Positions 28,619-38,469 of a stretch of DNA of 64,000 nucleotides are shown in pieces (position 1 is the first letter of the stretch; the number at the start of each line of letters is the position of its first letter). Location of the stretch: the NCBI GenBank assembly GCA_004282745.1, contig SHMT01000020.1, positions 24,121 to 88,120 of the forward strand, in the 5' to 3' direction. The notes under the pieces are model-generated. The model searched no databases. It saw only the letters and a program-made list of their open reading frames with translations, and was not told the DNA's origin. The DNA comes from Candidatus Scalindua sp. SCAELEC01 (GTDB lineage Bacteria > Planctomycetota > Brocadiia > Brocadiales > Scalinduaceae). Position numbers and translations under genes: made by a program.

Positions 28619-29542
28619 TTGAAAGGAAAAATTATCATTTTGAAAAATGACGGAACTATCGATGACCAGCACGCTGGCATCTTATCAAAACTCTGTTCAA
28701 TATTAACATTAATTAAATTTTCACATACCATTTTCTCTCTACCGTTTGCCATTATGAGTGCATTTCTTGCTGCGAGTGGACTACCTACACTGCGGCAGAT
28801 TCTCTTGATCATTTGTGCATTGATCTTGGCTCGTAGTTGTGCGATGACGTTTAACAGGCTGGTAGACGCAAAGTACGATATTCACAATCCAAGAACGGCT
28901 TATCGCATCAAGTTACAAAATTTTGTAGGTAAACCTACTCTTTGGATCTTTACCATCATATGTGCACTACTCTTTGTCGCTTGTGCTGCAGGATTAAATA
29001 GACTTTCATTGCTGGTATCGCCAATAGCCCTCATCATTATCTTTGGTTATTCATACACAAAACGATTCACAAATCTATCGCACTTTGTATTGGGGCTAGG
29101 ATTGGCGTTTTCTCCAATAGGAGCCTGGGTTGGGATAAGGGGTAAATTTGAGATTGCACCGTTTGTTCTTGCACTCGGTGTACTTTTATGGACTGCAGGA
29201 TTCGATATTATCTACTCATGCCAAGATGTGCAACACGATATAAAGGCAAAACTCCATTCCATACCTCAATGGTTAGGGATAAAAACCTCTCTAAAATTGG
29301 CATCTTTCCTCCATTTTCTTATGCTGCTTGTTCTCTTCTCTTTTGCATTCTTTACTGAGTTGGGTAGTATCTATAGTATTGCCGTTTTCTTCGTCGGCAT
29401 CATGTTATTTTATGAACATTCGCTGATTAAGCCAACCGATTTGTCAAAAATCAATCTGGCATTCTTTACCGTTAATGGCTTGATAAGTATCTTTTTAATG
29501 GTTATCACCATTGTAGACATATGTATACCCTTTACACAGTGA
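28619..29542 (+). CDS. UbiA-family prenyltransferase, probably MqnP/UbiA type for menaquinone
   Basis: This integral membrane protein has 307 residues and about eight to nine helices. It attaches a polyprenyl chain to an aromatic quinone precursor. The first Asp-rich motif is NRLVDAKYDIHNPRTAYR and the second is DIIYSCQDVQHDIKAKLHSIP, both matching the UbiA/MqnP branch (the NPRT-R form is typical of MqnP in the futalosine route). The frame starts with a TTG at 28619; other TTG codons follow and the true start is unsure. No other mqn genes are in the window, so the pathway is inferred. Confidence 0.85.
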   Translation: MKGKIIILKNDGTIDDQHAGILSKLCSILTLIKFSHTIFSLPFAIMSAFLAASGLPTLRQILLIICALILARSCAMTFNRLVDAKYDIHNPRTAYRIKLQNFVGKPTLWIFTIICALLFVACAAGLNRLSLLVSPIALIIIFGYSYTKRFTNLSHFVLGLGLAFSPIGAWVGIRGKFEIAPFVLALGVLLWTAGFDIIYSCQDVQHDIKAKLHSIPQWLGIKTSLKLASFLHFLMLLVLFSFAFFTELGSIYSIAVFFVGIMLFYEHSLIKPTDLSKINLAFFTVNGLISIFLMVITIVDICIPFTQ

Positions 29543-29582
29543 AACGGCAACCGACGAAGTGCTTCTCTGTAAAACAGAGAAG

Positions 29583-29798
29583 TTATCTCCTACCAAAAAC
29601 TAAAAAAATGAAAGTAAGAATTATGCTGACCACAATGCACGTTGTTACGGGAAAATAAAAAAAGAAATCCTTCTTTTTGATGGCTATATCTCCAGGCAAC
29701 TTCCCAAGGAAAGGAATATTGTTACCCAAAATCAAAACGAGGCCAATAATCACAAAGAATATACCGATTAAGATGAACGGCTTTCCCAGTTCAGGCAT
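29583..29798 (-). CDS. DUF2905 small membrane protein
   Basis: This 71-residue protein has two hydrophobic helices (about 8-26 and 50-67) separated by LGKLPGDIAIKKKDFFFYFP. The LGRLPGDI-like motif and the length match the DUF2905 family, whose function is unknown. It lies 17 bases after lptB in the same direction and is likely in the lepA-lepB-lptB operon. Confidence 0.85.
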   Translation of the reverse strand: MPELGKPFILIGIFFVIIGLVLILGNNIPFLGKLPGDIAIKKKDFFFYFPVTTCIVVSIILTFIFLVFGRR

Positions 29799-29815
29799 AA
29801 TTGTCTTATCTCAAA

Positions 29816-30625
29816 TCAAAACTTGTTCAAACTTTCCTTTAGCCCCTCTTTTTTTCCACTCTTTTTACCATACGATTTAAAAGATTCCGGAGCCCTAATA
29901 TCATTCGTTAGGAACTTCTCACCAAAATATAATTTTTTTGCCAATGGATCGTTGACAAGTTTTGCAGTATCGCCACTTGTTACTATTGTCCCCTCACTAA
30001 TTATATAAGAGTGGTCTGTAATACTCAGGGCTTCTCGAACATTATGATCTGTTAATAAGATACCAATCCCTTTGTCTTTCAGAATCAAAACAATGTCTTG
30101 GATTTCAGCAACAGCAATTGGATCGATAAATGAAAATGGTTCGTCTAAAAGAATTAATGTGGGTGAAGTAGACATCGCCCTGGCTATTTCGAGGCGCCTT
30201 CTCTCCCCTCCTGAAAGAAAATTCGCACTCTTTTTCGATAAATGAGTCAGTCCCAATTCTCCTAAAAGTTGATTCAGTTTTCTTTTCCTACCTCGATAAT
30301 CAAATTTAAGTGTTTCCAAGATGGCTAAAATGTTCTCCTCAACTGTCAAGCGTTGAAAGACAGATGGTTCCTGTGAAAGAAATCCCATTCCCAGTCTTGC
30401 ACGCATATATATCGGTAAGTGCGTTATCTCTTCTCCACCGAAAAATACCTTTCCGTAACTTGGCCTTATCAAGCCAATTACCATCGAGAAAGCCGTACTT
30501 TTCCCTGCACCATTTTGCCCCAAGAGACCCGCTATCTGACCTGCATGAACTTCAAAACTCACATGATTAACAACGTTTTTCTTGCCGTATGTTTTTACTA
30601 ATTCTATTGCCTGTAATAGTTTCAT
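29816..30625 (-). CDS. lptB: lipopolysaccharide export ABC transporter ATP-binding protein LptB
   Basis: LptB powers extraction of lipopolysaccharide from the inner membrane with LptF/LptG. The protein has 269 residues, longer than usual (about 240) because of a basic C-terminal tail. Walker A is GQNGAGKST (36-44), the Q-loop region is MGFLSQEPSVFQRLTVEENI, the signature is LSGGERRRLEIARA, and Walker B is LILLDEPFSFIDPIAV. That DEPFaGvDPiAV-type sequence and GMGFLSQE-SVF are specific to LptB. It begins 13 bases after lepB. It indicates a Gram-negative envelope with LPS transport. Confidence 0.93.
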   Translation of the reverse strand: MKLLQAIELVKTYGKKNVVNHVSFEVHAGQIAGLLGQNGAGKSTAFSMVIGLIRPSYGKVFFGGEEITHLPIYMRARLGMGFLSQEPSVFQRLTVEENILAILETLKFDYRGRKRKLNQLLGELGLTHLSKKSANFLSGGERRRLEIARAMSTSPTLILLDEPFSFIDPIAVAEIQDIVLILKDKGIGILLTDHNVREALSITDHSYIISEGTIVTSGDTAKLVNDPLAKKLYFGEKFLTNDIRAPESFKSYGKKSGKKEGLKESLNKF

Positions 30626-30638
30626 GGTTACCTATCAT

Positions 30639-32150
30639 TTACTTCACAAAATTAATAGTACTCAATGGCCAGAACACGATGAAGGCTTTTCCAACCATAC
30701 TATCTTCAGGAACAAACTTCCAAAATCGACTGTCATTACTGTTTCTGCTATTATCACCAAGTACAAAATACTCTTTTTCTCCTAATGTCACAGGCTCTTC
30801 TGTCCCCCATTGCCCAGAATCGGCATAATAGATATCTCGAAAAAGGGAAATATTCTTAAAAATGGATTCCGTATTCATTCCACCGATCTTCAGCTTACTG
30901 CTGAATGTATGGCGATCAACCGTTGACACATCAATATCAAATGTATGTGAAAAGACTACAGAACCGTCTAATTTGAACGTGAGGACCTTGTCGACATTTG
31001 AAAATTCAATCCTATATTTCCTATTTGGTTCCACGAAAACAGTAGTACTTTCTATCAAGTCCATATCTGTACCTTTAAGAAAGGATTTTTGTTTTTCACT
31101 CTTTGACCGTATAAAAGTTTCATAAACGCTATCGCCAGATTCCAGTATTATGGAGATTCCACCCCCGTCTCTCAAGGTGACACAATCAAACTTTACCATT
31201 ATATCTCCATCTATAACATTAGAAGTCCTTCCATTATACGCATTAGAATCAGTAATTTTCCTGGAAAATGTTGCATAGGAGGAGTGATCTTCATCATGGG
31301 GAGTAGTTAAATGCAACTCTCCGTTATCGCGTTTCCAGAAACTCTCCTCAATGTCCCAGATCCTAACAATTTCCTGTTTTGCTTGGTAATTACTATCAAA
31401 AACTGGCACCCAAAGTTTTTCTTGAACACTTTCAGGCTTTCTCTGTATCTTGCCGTTAATATAGATATCTCCATTGACAATTTGAAGTTTTTCGCCTGGT
31501 AAGGCAATCATACGTTTAATATAATTTTTCCTTACAACATGGGTATCTGTTGAATTGCACTGCTCGCAGACAACCTTTTCTTCTACGCCACAACTTTTAC
31601 AGTTTAATCTATGGTACTGTTCCAAACCCAGGTAGCTTTTGAAAGTGTTAAATTTTGCATCTATAAAATTTTCTTTCTTCAGACTTGAATTGGAACACTT
31701 CTTGCAGATCGTAGATTGTTGTGAAAAGAAACCGCACGATCTACAGGTAACATCGTTATATGGATAGATAAAAACGGTGACATCCCATCTCTTGGGTTTT
31801 GAAAAATCGTAAATAAACTTATTAACCAAGATCCTATTGCCCCCACTCTTCCCATAATCAGACATGCGTATGCTGTAAGAGCAGTTAGAGCATTTTACAT
31901 AACTGCTATTATGGTCGCAGTCAAATTTCCAAGAGCAGTTCGGGCATTTCACCACCTTGTGTAAACCTAACAGTGTTGGTGCCATTGAGCCCGTAGGTAT
32001 TTTAAAGGCTTCCACAATAAATATTCTCAATACAAAAGCGAGAACGATCGCAATCAAAATTGATTCAAAGTTCTCGCGAACAAACCCCTTGCTCTTCTTC
32101 TCTTTCTGTTTACCTTCTTTCACTCCCATATCAGTCTTTACCTTTACCAT
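30639..32150 (-). CDS. lepB: signal peptidase I with zinc-ribbon and lectin-like insertions
   Basis: Signal peptidase I removes signal peptides at the outer face of the membrane. The protein has 503 residues, against 200-320 usually. A membrane helix (about 28-48) precedes the catalytic Ser55 in IPTGSMAPTLLG. The catalytic Lys212 is in IKRMIALPGE and the GDNS box is at 465-468. Six CxxC pairs (Cys69/72, 87/90, 136/139, 149/152, 184/187, 195/198) lie between Ser and Lys and could form three zinc ribbons. Residues about 255-440 are a beta-rich insert resembling a LamG/lectin fold. Large LepB insertions are known in planctomycetes. Confidence 0.93.
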   Translation of the reverse strand: MVKVKTDMGVKEGKQKEKKSKGFVRENFESILIAIVLAFVLRIFIVEAFKIPTGSMAPTLLGLHKVVKCPNCSWKFDCDHNSSYVKCSNCSYSIRMSDYGKSGGNRILVNKFIYDFSKPKRWDVTVFIYPYNDVTCRSCGFFSQQSTICKKCSNSSLKKENFIDAKFNTFKSYLGLEQYHRLNCKSCGVEEKVVCEQCNSTDTHVVRKNYIKRMIALPGEKLQIVNGDIYINGKIQRKPESVQEKLWVPVFDSNYQAKQEIVRIWDIEESFWKRDNGELHLTTPHDEDHSSYATFSRKITDSNAYNGRTSNVIDGDIMVKFDCVTLRDGGGISIILESGDSVYETFIRSKSEKQKSFLKGTDMDLIESTTVFVEPNRKYRIEFSNVDKVLTFKLDGSVVFSHTFDIDVSTVDRHTFSSKLKIGGMNTESIFKNISLFRDIYYADSGQWGTEEPVTLGEKEYFVLGDNSRNSNDSRFWKFVPEDSMVGKAFIVFWPLSTINFVK

Positions 32151-32257
32151 ATCAAATTATTTGATACTCTTCCGTTACCTATAAAACATAGTATCGTGCC
32201 ACATTACTTAATGCCGTTACGCCAAACCCTATCCGGTGAAACAGGAGTAAACTCAAT

Positions 32258-34054
32258 TTATCCTTCAGTACTGAGCACAGAGAGAAATGCCTTTTGTGGG
32301 ATTTCAACATTTCCCACATTTTTCATTCTTTTCTTTCCCTCTTTCTGCTTTTCAAGAAGCTTGCGCTTCCTGGTAATGTCTCCACCATAGCACTTTGCAG
32401 TAACATTCTTTGACATTGCACGAATAGTTTCTCTCGCGACAACCCTCCCTCCAATTGCAGCCTGTATGGGAATTTCAAACATATGGCGCGATATATCTTC
32501 CTTTAACTTTTTGACCAAACTCCTCCCTTTTGCCTCTGCCTTTTTCCTATGAACAATGCATGAAAGTGCATCAACCCTATTTCCTGCAACAACTATATCC
32601 AATTTCACAAGATCCTCAGGTACATAACCCTTGAACTCGTAGTCTAAAGTGCCAAATCCTCTTGTTGAAGACTTTAATTTGTCATAAAAGTCAAAAATAA
32701 TTTCACCCAACGGCATTTCATATGCCAGAATAGCCCTCTTTTCACTAAGATATTCAGTACCGATATATTTCGATCTTCTTTCGCTAGCGAGTTTCATAAT
32801 GGATCCAATATACTCTACGGGCAGGATAATTTTTGCCTCTACCATTGGTTCTCGAAATTCATCTATCGTATTAACAGGCGGTAATTTTTCTGGGTTATGG
32901 ACCATCACTTTTGCGCCGTTATGAGTAAGGATTTCATACGTCACCGTTGGAGCAGTCTGAACAAGTCCAACATTACTTTCTCTCTCAAGTCTCTCCTGAA
33001 CAATCTCCATATGGAGGAGTCCAAGAAATCCACATCTAAATCCGAATCCCAGTGCCTGTGATGTCTCCGGTGAAAAAGAAAACGAGGAATCGTTAAGCCA
33101 CAGTTTTTCTATTGCATCTCTTAAAGGCATAAAATCGGTGTTATTGGAAGGATATAAACCACAATAGACCATAGGAAGGGGTTTACGGTAACCTGGTAAA
33201 GCAACCTCCGCTCTCCGTTTCTCAGTGGTAACCGTATCACCTATGTGGACATCATGGATAGACTTTATGCTAGCGATACAATACCCAACACTTCCTGTAG
33301 TCAATACTCCTTTAGCAGTCATTTCTGGTTTGAACAACCCCAACTCACTCACCAAAAATGATCTTTTCGTTTTCATCATAACGATAGTGTCACCGACCTT
33401 GATCGATCCATCAACTACCCGGAGATAGATAATAACACCACGATAATCATCATAGACAGAGTCAAAGATAAGTGCTCGCAAAGGCGCTTCCATTGTACCT
33501 TTTGGTGGAGGTATCCGGTCAATTATGGCATCGAAGACGTCATCAATTCCATATCCTGATTTAGCACTTACCTTGAGTACTTCTTCGATCTTAATACCAA
33601 GGATGGAAACCATCTCATTGCCAACTTCTTCAGGTCTTGCAGATTTAAGATCAACCTTGCTGAGCACGGGTATAATCTCAAGATCGTTCTCCATTGCCAA
33701 ATAGACATTTGTCAAAGTCTGGGCTTCAATCCCCTGCGACGCATCCACCAGCAGTAAACTGCCCTCACAGGCACTCAGGCTTCGGGACACTTCATAGCTA
33801 AAGTCCACATGCCCGGGTGTATCAATCAGATTCAAGGTGTAAACGGAACCGTTTTTATTGTAATCCAAAGAGACCGCGCTTGCCTTAATGGTAATCCCCC
33901 GTTCCCTTTCAAGATCCATGCTATCTAACATCTGATCACGCAGTTTTCTTGTACTCACGGTATTTGCCCTTTCCATAAGACGGTCTGCGAGGGTTGATTT
34001 TCCATGATCGATGTGAGCTATTATGCTAAAATTTCGTATTAAATTACCATCCAA
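32258..34054 (-). CDS. lepA: elongation factor 4 (LepA)
   Basis: LepA is a ribosome-associated GTPase that acts on translocation and ribosome assembly under stress. The protein has 598 residues, the normal length. It starts after TAAGGAG. GTPase motifs are AHIDHGKST (13-21), DTPGHVDFSYEVSRSL and SKVDLKSARPEE (the NKxD position reads SKVD). The LepA-specific C-terminal domain is present (MSKNVTAKCYGGDITRKRKLLEKQKEGKKRMKNVGNVEIPQKAF). It leads the lepA-lepB-lptB cluster; the lepA-lepB pairing is common in bacteria. Confidence 0.97.
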   Translation of the reverse strand: MDGNLIRNFSIIAHIDHGKSTLADRLMERANTVSTRKLRDQMLDSMDLERERGITIKASAVSLDYNKNGSVYTLNLIDTPGHVDFSYEVSRSLSACEGSLLLVDASQGIEAQTLTNVYLAMENDLEIIPVLSKVDLKSARPEEVGNEMVSILGIKIEEVLKVSAKSGYGIDDVFDAIIDRIPPPKGTMEAPLRALIFDSVYDDYRGVIIYLRVVDGSIKVGDTIVMMKTKRSFLVSELGLFKPEMTAKGVLTTGSVGYCIASIKSIHDVHIGDTVTTEKRRAEVALPGYRKPLPMVYCGLYPSNNTDFMPLRDAIEKLWLNDSSFSFSPETSQALGFGFRCGFLGLLHMEIVQERLERESNVGLVQTAPTVTYEILTHNGAKVMVHNPEKLPPVNTIDEFREPMVEAKIILPVEYIGSIMKLASERRSKYIGTEYLSEKRAILAYEMPLGEIIFDFYDKLKSSTRGFGTLDYEFKGYVPEDLVKLDIVVAGNRVDALSCIVHRKKAEAKGRSLVKKLKEDISRHMFEIPIQAAIGGRVVARETIRAMSKNVTAKCYGGDITRKRKLLEKQKEGKKRMKNVGNVEIPQKAFLSVLSTEG

Positions 34055-34429
34055 AAAGAGACTCCTTATGAGATTTCAAATTTTCGATTTACGACTTACG
34101 ATTTACGACTTACGATTTTTTGATGTTGTTTACGCAGCACCAAGAATTGAACATTGTTCGTAATTTTTTAAATGAAAAAAATTAAATCGTAAGTCGTAAA
34201 TCGTAATTTTTCTCCAACATTTACCCTGTTTATTAAAAACAGGGATTGGTGAAAACACTTTTTCGGTGAGAGCGTTTCTAACCGCCCAAACACCATCCCA
34301 AAGATGTTTTTCTGGGGGATGGCGTTTAGGCGGACCAAAACAAAAAAATATTCAAAATTAAAATCCTCTGCAGTGCAGTATTATAGCAAGGCAGAGGATT
34401 TTAGATATGCTCATTAAAAGAAGTTTTTC
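34055..34429. repeat. intergenic region with several hairpins
   Basis: No gene is seen. The unit ATTTACGACTTACGATTT is repeated at 34086-34121 and lies inverted at 34181-34207, forming a large foldback. CCCTGTTT/AAACAGGG (34224-34244) is a small hairpin. CCGCCCAAACACCATCCC with GGGATGGCGTTTAGGCGG (34282-34333) is an 18-bp stem with two mismatches. These lie between the cytochrome gene and lepA and look like accumulated small palindromic repeats. Confidence 0.65.
34350..34402 (-). terminator. terminator after the cytochrome c gene
   Basis: AAAATCCTCTGC (34360-34371) and GCAGAGGATTTT (34391-34402) form a perfect 12-bp stem. On the minus strand it is followed by AATTTTG and a further T run. It lies 28 bases after the cytochrome stop. 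Confidence 0.75.
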
Positions 34430-34765
34430 TTAATGAGCGAATTTTCTTACATGTGCGGCCATAGCCTTAATTTCCTCTTCTGACAACATGTCGCCAAATG
34501 GGATGTAATTTTCATTTTCTTCTTTCCCATTCGTAATCGAATGTATAAATTCATCATCCGTATGCGCGGCTTGCCACTCTGCATCTGTGAAGTCTTGAAC
34601 ACCAAAATCAATTCCTTGGCTTGTACCCTTTCCATCTGCGCCATGACACATCTCACACTTTTCAGCATAAATGGTATCGGTATCTATCGCGAATGCATTC
34701 GTATTAACCAAACAAAAACAGGATACCGCAAATAAAATTAAAGCGATCATTTTGAATCTAACCAT
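34430..34765 (-). CDS. periplasmic class I cytochrome c
   Basis: This small electron carrier has 111 residues. The signal peptide is about 1-26 (ending NAFA). The haem site is CEMCH (Cys37, Cys40, His41) and the likely sixth ligand is Met93 in IPFGDMLSEEEI. The HGADGKGTSQG stretch after the haem is typical of single-haem class I cytochromes. Its partner is unknown. Haem attachment would use the system II proteins encoded at 19554-22239. Confidence 0.93.
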   Translation of the reverse strand: MVRFKMIALILFAVSCFCLVNTNAFAIDTDTIYAEKCEMCHGADGKGTSQGIDFGVQDFTDAEWQAAHTDDEFIHSITNGKEENENYIPFGDMLSEEEIKAMAAHVRKFAH

Positions 34766-34845
34766 TCTTTAAACACTCCTTTCTAACATAATTTACAAAA
34801 ACACAAAATTGATAAAACGTACATGTGCAAACAACAACAAAGAAT

Positions 34846-35445
34846 TTATTGCACAAGTTCCATCAACCTCTCACTAAAAAGTCTCAAAGCTAATGCCCTG
34901 TGGCTTATCCGGTTTTTCTCTTCAGGTTTTAATTCTGCAAAAGTTTGTCCATATTCTGGTACATAAAATATGGGATCATACCCAAACCCCTTAAAGCCAT
35001 GTGGTACAGTAGCAATGAGCCCCTCACACTTTGCTTCAACAACCAATAATAATTTATGTGGATCAGCTAATGCAATGGAGCAGCGAAATCGTGCTGTCCT
35101 TTTGTCAAAAGCCACCCCTTTCATCTCTTCTAGCAGTCTCTGACATTTCTCTTTGTAACCAGTCTCTTTACCGCAATAGCGAGCGGATAAAACACCGGGC
35201 TTCTTGCCCAATGCATCCACCTCTAAGCCTGAATCATCCGCCATTACCCACATTTTGCAATAATTTGCCAGTTCTCTTGCCTTCTTTGTTGCATTTTCTT
35301 CAAACGTCGCCCCGTCTTCAACAACATCAGGAGCATTTTTGAAATCTTCGAGATCCAATAATTTCACCGGAATTCCAGCAAGAATTTCCCTAATTTCTCC
35401 TTTTTTTTTCTGATTAGATGTTCCTATTACGATACGTTTCTGCAT
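34846..35445 (-). CDS. rdgB: XTP/dITP diphosphatase (RdgB/HAM1)
   Basis: RdgB removes non-canonical purine nucleotides such as dITP and XTP. I use the ATG giving MQKRIVIGTSNQKK; the frame extends to a GTG at 35505. The protein has 199 residues. Motifs are IGTSNQKKKGEI near the start, EDGATFEENATKKA, ADDSGLEVDALGKKPGVLSARYCG and PHGFKGFGYDPIFYVPEYG-TFAEL. The pairing with rph just upstream is widespread in bacteria. Confidence 0.95.
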   Translation of the reverse strand: MQKRIVIGTSNQKKKGEIREILAGIPVKLLDLEDFKNAPDVVEDGATFEENATKKARELANYCKMWVMADDSGLEVDALGKKPGVLSARYCGKETGYKEKCQRLLEEMKGVAFDKRTARFRCSIALADPHKLLLVVEAKCEGLIATVPHGFKGFGYDPIFYVPEYGQTFAELKPEEKNRISHRALALRLFSERLMELVQ

Positions 35446-35509
35446 GGTTAAGAGAACAAAAGAAACGGACTCTGAAAAAGGTTTTCTGTTCACGCGGCTA
35501 TTCACCTTA

Positions 35510-36232
35510 CTATTTTTCGAGCGCCTTCTGCTGTATTTCTGTTAGCTGGTCAATACCTCTTTTCGCCTGCTTTATCATAGCAGCGAGTTCCTCATCCGAG
35601 AAAGCGTATTCTTCTCCCGTACCTTGCAATTCAATATACTTCCCCTCACCCGTTAAAACCACATTCATATCAACTTGAGCTTCAAAATCTTCTTCATAGC
35701 AGAGATCTAACAGTGATTCACCGTTTACGATCCCAACGCTTACGGCAGCAATGCTTCCCAAGATTGGTTCACTAGCAATCTTTCCACTTTTCTTTAGACA
35801 ATTAATAGCATCAACTAAGGCCACATAAGCACCCGTTATCGAGGCGACCCGTGTCCCACCATCAGCTTGAATAACATCACAATCAATCCAGATAGTTCTC
35901 TCGCCAAGAGCTGACAAATTGACTATAGAGCGCAGTGACCTGCCAATGAGTCGTTGAATTTCTTGGGTTCGACCACTTACTTTACCACGAGATGCCTCTC
36001 GCGAAGCCCTTCTAGAAGTAGATCCCGGCAGGAGAGAGTATTCAGCGGTTATCCACCCCTTACCGGTATTCTTTAGATAACTGGGTACACTCTCATCTAC
36101 TGAAGCGGTACAGATAACCTTCGTTTCTCCAAACCCTATCAACACAGAACCCGGTGCAAATTTAGTGAAATTTCTCTCAACTGTTACGGGACGTAATTCG
36201 TCTGATTTTCTCCCATCTTTTCGCATCACCAT
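35510..36232 (-). CDS. rph: ribonuclease PH
   Basis: RNase PH trims the 3' ends of tRNAs by phosphorolysis. The protein has 240 residues, the usual length. Motifs are [80 protein letters not shown] and [17 protein letters not shown]. It lies nine bases after argF and precedes rdgB. Confidence 0.97.
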   Translation of the reverse strand: MVMRKDGRKSDELRPVTVERNFTKFAPGSVLIGFGETKVICTASVDESVPSYLKNTGKGWITAEYSLLPGSTSRRASREASRGKVSGRTQEIQRLIGRSLRSIVNLSALGERTIWIDCDVIQADGGTRVASITGAYVALVDAINCLKKSGKIASEPILGSIAAVSVGIVNGESLLDLCYEEDFEAQVDMNVVLTGEGKYIELQGTGEEYAFSDEELAAMIKQAKRGIDQLTEIQQKALEK

Positions 36233-36241
36233 TGTAACCTA

Positions 36242-37180
36242 CTATTCTTTTTCCTTACCACAAATGAGAAATTTTAACAGGGCCTTTTGAAGATGTAATC
36301 TGTTTTCCGCCTGATCGTAAACAATTGAACGTGGACCATCAATAACTTCATCCGTTATCTCCTCTCCCCGATGAGCAGGAAGGCAATGCATTACAAAGGC
36401 ACCCTGTTTAGCAGATGCCATTAATTGACCATTTACCTGATAGGTTTTGAAATCATTTCTTCTGGTTTCGGCTTCTGCCTCTCTCCCCATGCTTACCCAC
36501 GTATCGGTATAGACAATATCAGCATCTTTAATAACCTCCATTGGATTCCTTTTTTGTTCAATACAGGTACTGGGTTTTGCACTCTTCACTGCCAATTCCA
36601 ATGATTCAACTGGTAATTCATAATTTTCTGGTGAAGCTATCATAACCGAAACATCAAGTTTTGCACATAAGAAAGCCAATGACCTCACCACATTATTGTT
36701 CCCATCCCCGATAAATGCGATTTTCACGCCATCAAGTGTGCCAATTTTCTCTTTTACTGTATAGAGATCGGTAAGTGCTTGACAGGGATGTGTGTAGTCT
36801 GAAAGGGCGTTAATAACCGGCACAGATGAATGGTTGGCCAATTCAACAATTGTTTCGTGCGCATAGGTCCTAATGGTAACACAGTCTACGTATCTTGATA
36901 AAATTGCAGCAACGTCTTTAATCGATTCGCGTTCTCCAAGATTAATGTCCTGCTTTGTGAGGTATATTGCATGCCCGCCCAACTGAGTCATAGCGACTTC
37001 AAAGGAGACCCGCGTTCGCATTGAACTTTTTTCAAAGATCATACCAACTGTTTTGCCGGCAAGTGAATGGTCCGTCTGCCGGTTTTTATAAGAGCCTTTT
37101 ATTTGGGCCGTCAATGCAAACAACTCATTGATTTCTCGAACTGAAAGATCGGCAATGGTAACCAGGTTTTTACTATCCAT
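36242..37180 (-). CDS. argF: ornithine carbamoyltransferase
   Basis: ArgF makes citrulline from ornithine and carbamoyl phosphate. The protein has 312 residues. Carbamoyl-phosphate binding residues are in SSMRTRVSFEVA, with HPCQALTDLYT, the ornithine-binding DTWVSMGREAE stretch (the DVWxSMG position) and HCLPAHRGEEITDEV. It belongs to a leftward arginine cluster with argB and argD. Confidence 0.97.
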   Translation of the reverse strand: MDSKNLVTIADLSVREINELFALTAQIKGSYKNRQTDHSLAGKTVGMIFEKSSMRTRVSFEVAMTQLGGHAIYLTKQDINLGERESIKDVAAILSRYVDCVTIRTYAHETIVELANHSSVPVINALSDYTHPCQALTDLYTVKEKIGTLDGVKIAFIGDGNNNVVRSLAFLCAKLDVSVMIASPENYELPVESLELAVKSAKPSTCIEQKRNPMEVIKDADIVYTDTWVSMGREAEAETRRNDFKTYQVNGQLMASAKQGAFVMHCLPAHRGEEITDEVIDGPRSIVYDQAENRLHLQKALLKFLICGKEKE

Positions 37181-37200
37181 TTCTGTTTTATTTAGCTATA

Positions 37201-37233
37201 CATCCCCCTGATCCCCCTTCAAAGGGGGACTTT
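37201..37233 (-). repeat. Family C short palindromic repeat, copy C1
   Basis: Between argF and argD. On the minus strand it reads AAAAAAGTCCCCCTTTGAAGGGGGAT followed by CAGGGGGATG. The second copy is at 42667-42704. Confidence 0.75.
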
Positions 37234-37290
37234 TTTCTCTATGTTGGGGTAGGTCTCTTCTTATTCCCTTGATCAATTTGCGATGTTGTA

Positions 37291-38469
37291 TCATGCTTTC
37301 AACACACTCTCTAAGATATCGAGACCTTCATCAATGTGCACCTTTTGAACATTCAATGGTGGCATAAACCTGATAACGGTTTCATGGGTACAGTTAAGCA
37401 ATAGCCCGGCTTCCATACACTTCTTGACAACATCTGATGCAGGAATTTTAAGCTCAATGCCAATCATCAACCCCAGACCCCTTACGTCCGCAATGCATGA
37501 TATTTCTCGTGCAAAGCGTGATAACCGATCAGTTGCATACCTACCCATTTCAACCGCATTATTCAGTAGATTCTCCGATTGAATTGTCTCAAAAACAGAA
37601 ACGGCCGCTGCGCATGCCAGGGGATTTCCTCCAAACGTAGAGGCATGAGTTCCCGGTGCCAAACTTTTCGCTACCTCAGGTGTTGCCTCCATTGCGCCTA
37701 TGGCTGTTCCATTTCCAAGAGATTTGGCAAGCGTCATAATGTCCGGGTGAATACCATAATGTTGATATGCGAAAAATTTTCCGGTCCTGCCCATTCCACA
37801 CTGGACCTCATCAAAAATCAGGAGTATGTCTCTTTCGTCACATAATTTCCTCAGTTGAGTCATGAAATCGTAATCAGCGACATTGATACCCCCCTCACCT
37901 TGGATAGGTTCCAGCATTATAGCACAGGTCTTATCATCAATGGCCTTTTCTACTCCTCCAATACTGTTAAAGGGTACATAGGAAAACCCTTCCAAAAGCG
38001 GCGCAAATCCCCGGTGATACTTCGGTTGTCCCGTTGCCGTTATCGTTGCAAGGGTTCTTCCATGAAACGAATCATCCATTGTAATGATCTTATACTTCCC
38101 TTTGTGTGAGTAGTGTAACCTCGCCAGTTTTATTGCGGATTCATTTGCCTCTGCTCCGCTATTACAGAAAAAGCACTGCCCCTGAAAAGAGTTCTCTGAA
38201 ATATATTTTGCCAGCTGACCTTGGGGCTTCGTGTAGTATATGTTTGGCATATGCACTAACGTTGCAGCCTGTTCCTGAATTGCCTTTGTTACCCTTGGAT
38301 TACAATGTCCCAGGGAACTAACGGCCCAACCAGAAAAAAGGTCAAGATATCTCCTGTTATTTTCATCCCAGACATGAACCCCATCTGCCTTTACAAAGAC
38401 TATGGGATTACGGACATAATTTGGTATTACATATTTATCGTACTGCTCAATAATTTCACTCTTCGTCAT
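37291..38469 (-). CDS. argD: acetylornithine aminotransferase
   Basis: ArgD is the PLP-dependent class III aminotransferase of arginine synthesis. The protein has 392 residues. Family motifs are NCNPRVT-like GHCNPRVTKAIQ, FFCNSGAEANESAIKLAR, DDSFHGRTLATITATGQPKYH, EPIQGEGGINVA, LLIFDEVQCGMGRTGKFFAYQHYG and the PLP-lysine region MTLAKSLGNGTAIGA. ArgD enzymes can also act on succinyl-diaminopimelate. It lies between argB and argF. Confidence 0.96.
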   Translation of the reverse strand: MTKSEIIEQYDKYVIPNYVRNPIVFVKADGVHVWDENNRRYLDLFSGWAVSSLGHCNPRVTKAIQEQAATLVHMPNIYYTKPQGQLAKYISENSFQGQCFFCNSGAEANESAIKLARLHYSHKGKYKIITMDDSFHGRTLATITATGQPKYHRGFAPLLEGFSYVPFNSIGGVEKAIDDKTCAIMLEPIQGEGGINVADYDFMTQLRKLCDERDILLIFDEVQCGMGRTGKFFAYQHYGIHPDIMTLAKSLGNGTAIGAMEATPEVAKSLAPGTHASTFGGNPLACAAAVSVFETIQSENLLNNAVEMGRYATDRLSRFAREISCIADVRGLGLMIGIELKIPASDVVKKCMEAGLLLNCTHETVIRFMPPLNVQKVHIDEGLDILESVLKA

